Assembly: GCF_016765615.1 (NCBI RefSeq)
Contig: NZ_JAESWA010000027.1
Span: 1 to 64,000 of the forward strand
DNA length: 64,000 nt
DNA from: Clostridium paridis
GTDB lineage: Bacteria > Bacillota > Clostridia > Clostridiales > Clostridiaceae
Reading direction: 5' to 3'
This document shows, one piece after another, positions 7,741 through 15,990 of the stretch. Under the pieces are notes generated by a model that searched no databases, was not told where the DNA came from, and worked only from the letters and a program-made list of their open reading frames with translations. The first letter of the stretch is position 1, and the number at the start of each line of letters is the position of its first letter. The position numbers were made by a program, and so were the translations under genes.

Positions 7741-8262
7741 GTGTTGAAGGGTGAAATGGTATATCTAAAAGCTATTGAAAGAAAGGATATGAACATAATA
7801 TATAATATTTGTTCAGAGAAAGAGGTAAGATTATATGATGGTGGTGGTATGGAATTGCCTCCATATAAGGATATAATGAAGAATTACGATAAGTTCATGA
7901 TTATTGATAGAAAAAGCCTTACAATAATAAATGAAAAGAATGTAATAATAGGATACATTAGTTATAAAGAACTTCAAAATACAGTTGGAGTATATGATAT
8001 AGGAATAACCATCGGGAGCAGATATTGGGGAAGAGGTTATGGGAAGGATTCTGTAAGAACATTAATTAAATATTTGTTTGAGACTCAATCAGCTCATAGA
8101 ATTGAATTAGAGGTAGTGGTTAACAATGAGAGAGCTGTTAACTGTTATAAAGCGTGTGGATTTATAGAGGAAGGCAGAAAGAGAGAAAAGTATTATAATA
8201 ATAAAAAATATTATGATACATTAGTCATGAGTATATTAAAAAAGGACTATAGAAGCCATTAA
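7741..8262 (+). CDS. GNAT family N-acetyltransferase (RimJ/RimL-like)
   Basis: 173 residues of the GNAT fold. The acetyl-CoA loop is GSRYWGRGYGKDSV (Q/RxxGxG/A pattern) near residue 93. The C-terminal GNAT motif NNERAVNCYKACGFIEEG follows, then a tail with the KYYDTLVMSIL pattern common in RimJ/RimL-like enzymes. Acceptor substrate unknown; members acetylate protein N-termini, polyamines or antibiotics. The start is a GTG with AGGGGG nine bases upstream; a TTG one codon later is a weaker option. The gene is monocistronic, and its terminator overlaps its own stop codon. Confidence 0.87.
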   Translation: MLKGEMVYLKAIERKDMNIIYNICSEKEVRLYDGGGMELPPYKDIMKNYDKFMIIDRKSLTIINEKNVIIGYISYKELQNTVGVYDIGITIGSRYWGRGYGKDSVRTLIKYLFETQSAHRIELEVVVNNERAVNCYKACGFIEEGRKREKYYNNKKYYDTLVMSILKKDYRSH

Positions 8263-8295
8263 GATTAGCGAAAGAGCCAATTTTAATGGCTTTTT
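8253..8295 (+). terminator. Terminator after the GNAT gene
   Basis: AGCCATTAAGATT pairs with AATTTTAATGGCT, followed by T-rich sequence. The 5' arm includes the end of the coding sequence and its stop codon. Confidence 0.8.
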
Positions 8296-8325
8296 CTAAA
8301 TTAAAAAATAAATTTTGAAAACGTA

Positions 8326-8354
8326 TTGACTAAACTTGTACGTACAACTATAAT
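8326..8354 (+). promoter_or_regulatory. Promoter of the trehalose operon
   Basis: TTGACT at 8326-8331 and TATAAT at 8349-8354 with a 17-base spacer. The first TreR operator fills the spacer, so repressor binding would block RNA polymerase. Confidence 0.88.
8336..8347. promoter_or_regulatory. TreR operator 1
   Basis: The perfect palindrome TTGTACGTACAA lies between -35 and -10 of the treB promoter. GntR/UTRA repressors of the TreR type bind palindromes of this form (TTGTATATACAA in B. subtilis, from memory). A second copy lies one site downstream. Confidence 0.82.
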
Positions 8355-8369
8355 GTAAATATAAAGAAC

Positions 8370-8381
8370 TTGTACGTATAG
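8370..8381. promoter_or_regulatory. TreR operator 2
   Basis: TTGTACGTATAG keeps the left half-site of operator 1 exactly and most of the right half. Its centre is 34 bases after that of operator 1, about three helical turns, so two dimers could sit on the same DNA face. It lies just downstream of the expected transcript start. Confidence 0.78.
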
Positions 8382-8447
8382 GTATTGAATGATAATGTTT
8401 ACTAAAATTTATCAAGTTACAAAAATATTGTGGGGGGAATAACAATC

Positions 8448-9887
8448 ATGGGAAAATTCAAAAGTGACGCAGAGCAATTACTTAAGTTGGTTGGTGGAAA
8501 ATTAAATATATCAGCAGTAACCCATTGTGCAACAAGAATGCGCTTTGTACTTGCTGATCCAAAAGTAGCTGATGTTAAGGCTATAGAAGCACTCAAAAGT
8601 GTTAAAGGTACATTTACACAAGCAGGACAATTCCAAGTAATAATCGGAAATGAGGTTCCAACATTCTATAATGAATTCGTAGCTGTTGCTGGAATTGATG
8701 GGGTTAGCAAAGATGAAGTAAAGGTTGCAGCAAAAGGTAATATGAGTTTTATTCAAAGACTACTTGCTGGACTAGCAGAAATCTTCACACCACTTATACC
8801 AGCATTGGTAGTTGGAGGTTTGATATTAGGTTTCCGTAATGTAATTGGAGATATTAAATTATTAGAAAATGGGACAAAGACTATAGTAGAGGTATCTCAA
8901 TTCTGGGCAGGAGTGCATTCATTCTTATGGTTAATCGGTGAAGCAATATTTCATTTTTTACCAGTGGGTATAACATGGTCTATTTCTAAAAAAATGGGTA
9001 CAACTCAAATCTTAGGTATTATATTAGGTATTACATTAGTTTCACCTCAGTTATTAAATGCATATGCAGTAGCTGGAGCAAAAGAAATTCCATTTTGGGA
9101 TTTTGGATTTGCTAAAGTTCAAATGATAGGATATCAAGCTCAGGTTATACCAGCTATGTTAGCAGGATTCTTATTAGCATTCTTAGAGACAAAATTACGT
9201 AAGATAGTTCCAGAATATATATCAATGATAGTAGTTCCATTCTTCGCATTGGTTCCTACTGTATTGATTGCACATACAATTTTAGGACCAATAGGTTGGA
9301 AGATAGGATCAGCAATTTCATTTGTTGTTTATACAGGTTTAACATCAAGTTTAAAATGGTTATTTGCAGCACTTTTTGGTTTTGCTTATGCACCATTAGT
9401 TATTACTGGATTACACCACATGACCAATGCAATAGATATGCAACTTGTAGCTGAATTTGGAGGAACAAACTTATGGCCAATGATTGCATTATCTAATATA
9501 GCTCAAGGATCAGCTGTTTTAGGTATGATTTATGTTAATAGAAAAGACGAGGATGAAAAACAAGTATCAATACCAGCATGTATATCATGTTATTTAGGTG
9601 TAACTGAGCCAGCTATGTTTGGTATCAACTTAAAATATGTATATCCATTCCTATGTGCTATGACTGGATCTGCACTTGCAGCAGTTGTTTCAGTTGGATC
9701 AGGTGTAATGGCAAACTCAATAGGAGTTGGAGGACTTCCAGGAATACTATCTATAAAACCTCAATTTATGGCAGTGTTTGCAATATCAATGTTAATCGCA
9801 GTAGTAGTTCCATTCATATTAACAGTAATAATAAGTAAAAGAAAAGCAGCAACAGTTTTAGCAGGAAAAGAAGCAGTAGCTAAATAA
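8448..9887 (+). CDS. treB: PTS trehalose transporter subunit IIBC
   Basis: 479 residues. The N-terminal IIB domain (about 1-85) has the phosphorylated cysteine C27 in AVTHCATRMRF. The IIC domain (about 105-470) has roughly ten hydrophobic segments and the GLHHMTNAID region that contacts sugar. There is no fused IIA domain, so a IIA protein must act in trans, as is usual for TreB. It imports trehalose as trehalose-6-phosphate. GGGGGG about ten bases upstream supports the ATG at 8448. It is first in the operon with treC and treR under two TreR operators; trehalose specificity rests mainly on that context. Confidence 0.9.
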   Translation: MGKFKSDAEQLLKLVGGKLNISAVTHCATRMRFVLADPKVADVKAIEALKSVKGTFTQAGQFQVIIGNEVPTFYNEFVAVAGIDGVSKDEVKVAAKGNMSFIQRLLAGLAEIFTPLIPALVVGGLILGFRNVIGDIKLLENGTKTIVEVSQFWAGVHSFLWLIGEAIFHFLPVGITWSISKKMGTTQILGIILGITLVSPQLLNAYAVAGAKEIPFWDFGFAKVQMIGYQAQVIPAMLAGFLLAFLETKLRKIVPEYISMIVVPFFALVPTVLIAHTILGPIGWKIGSAISFVVYTGLTSSLKWLFAALFGFAYAPLVITGLHHMTNAIDMQLVAEFGGTNLWPMIALSNIAQGSAVLGMIYVNRKDEDEKQVSIPACISCYLGVTEPAMFGINLKYVYPFLCAMTGSALAAVVSVGSGVMANSIGVGGLPGILSIKPQFMAVFAISMLIAVVVPFILTVIISKRKAATVLAGKEAVAK

Positions 9888-9898
9888 GATAAATAATA

Positions 9899-9955
9899 TT
9901 AACGAGGTTAATCTAAAGACCTTCTCATCTATGGTTTTTGAATTGACCTCGTTAA
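9899..9955 (+). other. Long inverted repeat between treB and treC
   Basis: TTAACGAGGTTAA (9899-9911) pairs with TTGACCTCGTTAA (9943-9955). Inside, AAAGACC pairs with GGTTTTT, leaving an apical loop of about ten bases. There is no T run behind it, so it is not an ordinary terminator. Such intercistronic hairpins often protect the 3' end of the upstream message or set the ratio of two proteins; that role is inference. Confidence 0.7.
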
Positions 9956-9990
9956 GAAATTTTTGACATTGTAAAGAGGGGATGTTTTAT

Positions 9991-11655
9991 ATGAAGGATT
10001 TCAAGAAAAGTGTAGTCTATCAGATTTATCCAAAGTCCTTTAGTGACTCAAATGGAGATGGTTTTGGAGATATAAAAGGTGTAACTGATAGATTGGACTA
10101 TTTGCAGAACTTAGGAGTAGATTATATATGGCTAACACCTTTTTTCATATCTCCTCAAAGGGATAATGGTTATGATGTTGCAGATTATAAAAACATAGAT
10201 CCGAGATTTGGAACCATGGAGGATTTTGAAGAGCTTGCATCAGAAGCTAAGAAAAGAAACATAGATATAATGTTAGATATGGTATTTAATCATACTTCTA
10301 CTGAACATGAATGGTTTAAGAAGGCTTTAAATGGAGATGAAAAATATAAGGATTATTATATTTTTAAAGCTCCAGTGGATGGACAAGAACCTACAAACTG
10401 GATATCAAAGTTTGGTGGTTCTGCATGGCAGTATGTAGAGAAATTTGATGAATATTATTTACATCTTTATGATAAAACACAAGCTGATTTAAACTGGGAA
10501 AATCCACAAGTTAGAAATGAAATTTATGATATAGCTAATTATTGGATTGAAAAGGGAGTAAAAGGGTTTAGACTTGATGTTGTTAACCTTTTATCTAAAC
10601 CAGAAACACTTGAAAATGATTATAAAGGTGACGGACGTAGATTTTATACTGATGGACCTAAAATACATGAGTATTTAAAAGAACTAAATAGAGAAAGTTT
10701 TGGTAAGCATAAAGATATATTAACAGTAGGGGAAATGTCTTCTACCTCAATTGATAATTGTATCAAATATTCAAATCCAAAGGAAAAAGAATTATCTATG
10801 GTATTTAATTTTCACCATTTAAAGGTTGATTATAAAGATGGTGATAAGTGGACATTAATGAAATTTGATTTCTTTGAATTAAAAAGTTTAATTAATACTT
10901 GGCAGATAGGAATGGAAGAGGGCGATGGATGGAATGCACTTTTTTGGTGTAATCATGATCAACCACGTATAGTCTCTAGATTTGGAGATGATAAAAAATA
11001 TCCTAAAGAATCTGCTAAAATGTTAGCAACTACCCTACATATGTTAAGAGGAACTCCTTATATTTATCAGGGTGAAGAGGTCGGAATGACTAATGCTTAT
11101 TTCGATAATATTGAAGATTATAGAGATGTAGAATCTATAAACTATTATAATATTTTAAAGAGCAATGGAAAAAGTGAAGAAGAAATTATTGAGATTCTTC
11201 AAGCTAAGTCAAGAGATAACTCTAGAACTCCGATGCAATGGAATGATGATAAATATTGCGGATTTACAAAAGGAATTCCATGGATACCAATAGGGAAAAA
11301 CAAAACTATAAATGTTGAAGCAGCGCTTAGAGATGAAAATTCAGTATATTATCATTATAAAAAGTTAATAGAATTAAGAAAAAATTATGATATCATAGCT
11401 TACGGAAGTTATGAGCCTTTATTATTAGATAATGATAGAGTATTTGCTTATACAAGAAGTTATAAAAATCAACTATTAGTTGTAGTAAGTAATTTTTATG
11501 ATAAAGAAATAACAATAGATTTAAACAATGAGGAAAGGCTAGGAGGGTATAATACTAAAAATATATTAGTATCAAATTATATGGATTCAACATTAAATAT
11601 GAATAGTATATTACTTAGACCTTATGAATCAATAGCATACCTTCTTGAGAAGTAG
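9991..11655 (+). CDS. treC: Trehalose-6-phosphate hydrolase (alpha,alpha-phosphotrehalase, GH13)
   Basis: 554 residues, the usual length. The GH13 TIM-barrel begins with SVVYQIYPKSF. The catalytic nucleophile is D196 in GFRLDVVN, the acid/base is E248 in TVGEMS, and the transition-state aspartate is D323 in CNHDQPR. It splits imported trehalose-6-phosphate into glucose and glucose-6-phosphate in the cytosol. Oligo-1,6-glucosidases are close relatives, and the assignment rests on the treB and treR neighbours. The in-frame ATG at 9982 overlaps the ribosome binding site AGAGGGGA, so the ATG at 9991 is preferred. Confidence 0.92.
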   Translation: MKDFKKSVVYQIYPKSFSDSNGDGFGDIKGVTDRLDYLQNLGVDYIWLTPFFISPQRDNGYDVADYKNIDPRFGTMEDFEELASEAKKRNIDIMLDMVFNHTSTEHEWFKKALNGDEKYKDYYIFKAPVDGQEPTNWISKFGGSAWQYVEKFDEYYLHLYDKTQADLNWENPQVRNEIYDIANYWIEKGVKGFRLDVVNLLSKPETLENDYKGDGRRFYTDGPKIHEYLKELNRESFGKHKDILTVGEMSSTSIDNCIKYSNPKEKELSMVFNFHHLKVDYKDGDKWTLMKFDFFELKSLINTWQIGMEEGDGWNALFWCNHDQPRIVSRFGDDKKYPKESAKMLATTLHMLRGTPYIYQGEEVGMTNAYFDNIEDYRDVESINYYNILKSNGKSEEEIIEILQAKSRDNSRTPMQWNDDKYCGFTKGIPWIPIGKNKTINVEAALRDENSVYYHYKKLIELRKNYDIIAYGSYEPLLLDNDRVFAYTRSYKNQLLVVVSNFYDKEITIDLNNEERLGGYNTKNILVSNYMDSTLNMNSILLRPYESIAYLLEK

Positions 11656-11690
11656 AAAAGTACATGTTAAAATATTTATGGTGATTGAAA

Positions 11691-12398
11691 ATGAATAGTA
11701 AATATTTTACATTGTATAATAAAATTGTTGAAGAAATTGAAAATGGAACTTTGGATCATGGTTCAAAACTTCCCTCAGAAAGTGAATATATGGATAAGTT
11801 TAATATATCTAGGGATACGGTAAGAAAGGCTCTAAATATGCTAGAGCAGAACGGATATATTAATAAGGTAAAGGGTAAAGGATCTTTTGTGCTAGATATT
11901 AATAGACACAATTTTTCAGTGTCTGGATTGATTAGTTTTAAGGAAATGTCTGAAAAAATGGGTGAGAAAACTAGAACATATGTTAAAGAACTTGAACTTA
12001 TAGATGGAGATGATTTCCTTAGTAAAAAACTTAACACCGAGGATAAAATTTGGAAAGTCTTTAGAGTAAGAGAAATAGGTAATAAAAAAATAATATTAGA
12101 TAAAGATTATTTAAATAGTGCCTACGTAAATGAATTAACTAAGGAAATATGTGAAGATTCCATATATAATTATTTAGAAAATGAATTAGGTCTTAAGATT
12201 GGATTTGCTAAAAAAGAGATAACAGTTCAACCATGCTCAGATGAAGATAGAAAGTATCTTAATGTAAAAGGCTTTGATATGATGGTTGTAGTAGATACAG
12301 TAGTGTATTTACAAGATGGAACATTATTTCAGTATACGCAATCACGACATAGACCAGATAAGTTTAAATTTGTAGATTTCGCTAGAAGAAACTATTAA
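11691..12398 (+). CDS. treR: Trehalose operon repressor, GntR/UTRA family
   Basis: 235 residues. The GntR winged helix covers residues 1-70, with ISRDTVRKALNMLEQNGYI and the wing KGKGSFV. The UTRA effector domain follows (about 90-230) and ends RHRPDKFKFVDFARRNY, an ending seen in TreR proteins. In Bacillus TreR is released from DNA by trehalose-6-phosphate. The operators it should bind lie at 8336-8347 and 8370-8381, so it probably represses its own operon. A TTG at 11685 precedes the ATG chosen here; GGTGA at 11680-11684 favours 11691. Confidence 0.92.
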   Translation: MNSKYFTLYNKIVEEIENGTLDHGSKLPSESEYMDKFNISRDTVRKALNMLEQNGYINKVKGKGSFVLDINRHNFSVSGLISFKEMSEKMGEKTRTYVKELELIDGDDFLSKKLNTEDKIWKVFRVREIGNKKIILDKDYLNSAYVNELTKEICEDSIYNYLENELGLKIGFAKKEITVQPCSDEDRKYLNVKGFDMMVVVDTVVYLQDGTLFQYTQSRHRPDKFKFVDFARRNY

Positions 12399-12423
12399 TT
12401 AAATATTTTTTATATTTATGAAA

Positions 12424-12466
12424 AAAATAGGGCGTATCAAAATTATTTTGATACGCCCTATTTTTA
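12424..12466. terminator. Terminator after treR
   Basis: AAATAGGGCGTATCAAAAT is a perfect 19 bp inverted repeat with its partner after a one-base centre, flanked by A and T runs on either side. It ends the tre operon before addB. Confidence 0.92.
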
Positions 12467-12526
12467 ATTTATAATATATATAATTAGAATATAATGAAAA
12501 GCAATTATTTAAAAGGAGAGATGCTT

Positions 12527-15500
12527 ATGGGCATTAAGTTTATATATGGAAGAGCTGGAGTAGGTAAGAGCTATTTTTGTCTTCAATCAATTAAAAAAAG
12601 AATTGATGAAAAAAAAGAAGGAAAATTTATATTAATAGTACCAGAGCAGTTTACGTTTAGAACTGAAAGTAATCTTCTTAAGTTTGCCACAGAAAAAGCT
12701 TTGCTACAAACTGAAGTTTTGAGCTTCAAGAGAATGGCCCATAGAGTATTCTCTGAGTGCGGTGGAGCTTCAATCATTAAGATAAATGAGTCTGGCAGAA
12801 GTATGATAATATATAAGGTTCTGCAGGAATTAGATAAAGAATTAAAGATATTTAATAAGGCCTCAAAACAAAATGGATTTATTGAAGTAATATCAACCCT
12901 AATAACAGAATTTAAGAAATATAATGTAACACCAGAAATATTAGAAGATTTGTCAAAGTCTTTAGAGGATAGGGATACAGAACTTAAATACAAACTTGAG
13001 GATTTAAAACTCATATATTCTAAGTTTGATACTTATCTGCATGAGAACTACATTGATAGTGATGATGAACTTACAATGCTTGCTGGGAAGCTATCTGGGT
13101 GCACTATATATGATAAAACAGAGATTTGGATAGATGAGTTTACAACATTTACCCCTCAACAGTATGAAGTAATAAAGATATTAGCTAAGAAGGCTAAGAA
13201 TGTTTACATAACATTAGTAGGGGAGCAATGGAACAACTTAGACGATATTGATAATACTGATTTATTTAACGTGACAAAGAATACTGAAAAGAGAATTCTT
13301 AGGTTAATGGAGGAGAATAGAATTCCTTTTGATGGAGTAATTGACTTAAATAATGGAATTCCTTATAGATTAAGAAATTCAGAAGAGTTAGCTCATCTAG
13401 AGAGGTACTTTTATTCATACCCTTTTAAGGCATACCCAAAAGAAAATAAAGATCTAACAATATATAAAGCAGCTAATAGTTATGAAGAGATAGAGGAAAT
13501 CGCTAAAAATATTAAAGAATTAGTTAGAGATGAAGGATATAGGTATAAGGATATTTCTTTAGTATGTAGGAATATTGAGGACTATGAGAAAATAACGGCT
13601 GTTATATTTAATGAATATGAAATTCCGTATTATATCGATAAGAAAAAAGATATATTAAATAATCCATTTGTTATATTAATTACATCATTATTTGAACTAC
13701 AAAATAAAAATTGGAATTATGAGAGTATGTTTAAATATTTAAAGACAGGACTAACAGGAATAGATAAAAGCTACATTGATATAATAGAAAACTATGTATT
13801 GGCTAATGGAATTAAGAAGGCTAATTGGCTTTCAGAAGATGAATGGGAGTACTATCCACTAAGCTTTGGCGAAGTCACTGAGGAAGATCTCAAAATGAAG
13901 GTACTAATTAATGAGATAAGAGATGAGATAAGAACTCCTTTAATTAATTTCTATAAAAAGACTAATGGGAAAAGGACAGTTAGAGAATTTTGCGAAGGTG
14001 TTTATGATTTTCTAATAGAAATTAAAGCAATAGATACGGTAAAAAGTTGGATAGATAAGTTTTCAGAGAGAGGACTTAAGGAGAGGGAAAAAGAATATTC
14101 ACAAATTGTTTCAATAGTAATGGAAGTGCTAGATCAAGCAGTTCAAGTTATGTCACAGGAAAAGATGGATCTAAAGAAGTTCTCCATAATCATTAATGGA
14201 GGTTTAGAAAAATATGAGCTTGGATTAATACCATTATCATTAGATGAGGTTACAATAGGGGATATTGCAAGGGTTAGAAGTAAGGAAATTAAGATATTGT
14301 TTTTAGTTGGAGTAAATGATGGAGTTATACCTGCTGCCATAAAAGATGAGGGAATACTATCTGATAAAGATAGAGATACAATGAAAAATAGAGGTATACC
14401 GCTAGCTTCAGACACAAAAGTTAAAGCCTTCGAAGAGCAGTTATTAGTGTATACTGCACTATCTTTTGCAAGTGAAAAACTAATAATTAGTTATCCTATG
14501 GCTGATTTTGAAGGAAAATCTCTTAGAGCGTCAATAATAATACCTAGACTTAAAAAGATTTTTCCAAAACTTATTGAAGAAAGTGATATTAGTAGAAATC
14601 AAGAAAAATATAATAAAGTTATATCTCCAACTCCAACCTTCAATAATATGATAGAGGCCTTAAGAAGAAATTATGATGATGAAGAAGTAGAGGAATATTG
14701 GGGAGAGGTTTATAATTGGTATAAAAATCATGAAGAATGGCATCAAAAAGCCCAGAATGTTGAAAGGGCTTTATCATATACCAATATGGAAGATGACATA
14801 GATGAAGATAAGGTTAGAAAATTATATTCCACTGCAAATGGAAGAATGATGTTTTCTGTTTCAAGACTAGAGAAATATGCGCAATGTCCTTTTTCTTATT
14901 ATGTTCAGTATGGATTAAAGGCAAAGGATAGAAAAATATATGAATTTTCAGCTCCAGATCTAGGATCATTTATGCATGAGATTCTAGATGGATTTACTAA
15001 TTACGTTAAAAATGAAAAGTTAAATTGGAGCGAATTAAATAAAGAAAGATGCACGCAAATAGTTTCTACTTTAGTTGACAAGAAATTAGAAGAGAATCAA
15101 GGATTTATACTAAATAGTTCAAAAAGATATAAGTATTTTACAGATAGATTTAAGAGAATTCTATCAAAATCAGTTTCAGCAGTCTCAGAACACATGAAAA
15201 GAAGTACCTTTGAAATATATAAAAATGAGTTTGAATTCTCAAGCTTTAAGGATGCTGAGCCAATAAAGATTAAGGTGAATGATGGAGAAGAGGTCTTCTT
15301 AGTAGGTAGAGTAGATAGAGTTGATGTGGCAGAAATAGACGGGGAAAGTTATATAAGAGTCATAGATTATAAGTCTGGAAGCAAAAAGTTTGATTTAACA
15401 AAGCTTTATCATGGGCTTCAAATTCAACTTTTAGTATACTTAGATGCATTGATTAAAAACTCTAAATACTTTTTGAATAAAAATACTTTGCCTGGAGCTA

Positions 15501-15988
15501 TTTTATACTTTAGGATAGATGATCCACTAATTTCAGTTGATAAAAGAATAGCTGAGGAAGAGATAGAGAAGAAAGTGTTGTCTTCATTTAAGATGGATGG
15601 GTTAGTTTTAAAGGATCCTAAGATAATTAAAGCTATGGATGATGATCCAGGACTATACTCAGTAGTTATTCCAGCAGGAATAAAGAAGGATGGAGAGGTA
15701 TCCTCAAGTAGTTCAGTAGCAACAGAAGAGCAGTTTGAGGTTTTAAGAAATTATGTTAACCATAAAATTAAAGAATTATGTTCAGAAATGCTTAAAGGAA
15801 ATATAAAGATAAATCCCGCAAAGGAAAATACATTTACTTATTGTGAGTTTTGTGATTACTCATCAGTATGTCAGTTTGATCCTAACCTTAAAGATAATAA
15901 GTATAAGTTAATTAAGCTTAAAAAGAAGGATGAGGTTTGGGAGGATATGAATAAGGTTGTAAGTTCAGAGGAGAAAGGAGGGGAATAG
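12527..15988 (+). CDS. addB: AddB helicase-nuclease subunit
   Basis: 1153 residues. The N-terminal nucleotide-binding loop GRAGVGKS is at residues 8-15, in an otherwise helicase-like body without active motor motifs. The C-terminal nuclease domain has GRVDRVD and VIDYKSG. Four cysteines (C787, C1106, C1109, C1115) form the AddB iron-sulfur staple around the nuclease. With AddA it resects double-strand breaks to a Chi site and loads RecA. AAAGGAG lies eight bases before this ATG; an ATG two codons earlier (12521) is too close to it. AddA follows after two bases. Confidence 0.96.
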   Translation: MGIKFIYGRAGVGKSYFCLQSIKKRIDEKKEGKFILIVPEQFTFRTESNLLKFATEKALLQTEVLSFKRMAHRVFSECGGASIIKINESGRSMIIYKVLQELDKELKIFNKASKQNGFIEVISTLITEFKKYNVTPEILEDLSKSLEDRDTELKYKLEDLKLIYSKFDTYLHENYIDSDDELTMLAGKLSGCTIYDKTEIWIDEFTTFTPQQYEVIKILAKKAKNVYITLVGEQWNNLDDIDNTDLFNVTKNTEKRILRLMEENRIPFDGVIDLNNGIPYRLRNSEELAHLERYFYSYPFKAYPKENKDLTIYKAANSYEEIEEIAKNIKELVRDEGYRYKDISLVCRNIEDYEKITAVIFNEYEIPYYIDKKKDILNNPFVILITSLFELQNKNWNYESMFKYLKTGLTGIDKSYIDIIENYVLANGIKKANWLSEDEWEYYPLSFGEVTEEDLKMKVLINEIRDEIRTPLINFYKKTNGKRTVREFCEGVYDFLIEIKAIDTVKSWIDKFSERGLKEREKEYSQIVSIVMEVLDQAVQVMSQEKMDLKKFSIIINGGLEKYELGLIPLSLDEVTIGDIARVRSKEIKILFLVGVNDGVIPAAIKDEGILSDKDRDTMKNRGIPLASDTKVKAFEEQLLVYTALSFASEKLIISYPMADFEGKSLRASIIIPRLKKIFPKLIEESDISRNQEKYNKVISPTPTFNNMIEALRRNYDDEEVEEYWGEVYNWYKNHEEWHQKAQNVERALSYTNMEDDIDEDKVRKLYSTANGRMMFSVSRLEKYAQCPFSYYVQYGLKAKDRKIYEFSAPDLGSFMHEILDGFTNYVKNEKLNWSELNKERCTQIVSTLVDKKLEENQGFILNSSKRYKYFTDRFKRILSKSVSAVSEHMKRSTFEIYKNEFEFSSFKDAEPIKIKVNDGEEVFLVGRVDRVDVAEIDGESYIRVIDYKSGSKKFDLTKLYHGLQIQLLVYLDALIKNSKYFLNKNTLPGAILYFRIDDPLISVDKRIAEEEIEKKVLSSFKMDGLVLKDPKIIKAMDDDPGLYSVVIPAGIKKDGEVSSSSSVATEEQFEVLRNYVNHKIKELCSEMLKGNIKINPAKENTFTYCEFCDYSSVCQFDPNLKDNKYKLIKLKKKDEVWEDMNKVVSSEEKGGE

Positions 15989-15990
15989 AA

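Noticed and set aside
9963-9968. TTGACA as a promoter for treC
   Set aside because: It lies only 22 bases before the treC start codon, with the ribosome binding site inside the spacer, leaving no room for a -10 box and leader.
12583-13014. Minus-strand open frame of 143 residues inside addB
   Set aside because: It is Ser/Leu-rich, as expected from the reverse of a Lys/Glu-rich gene, has no ribosome binding site, and lies fully within addB.
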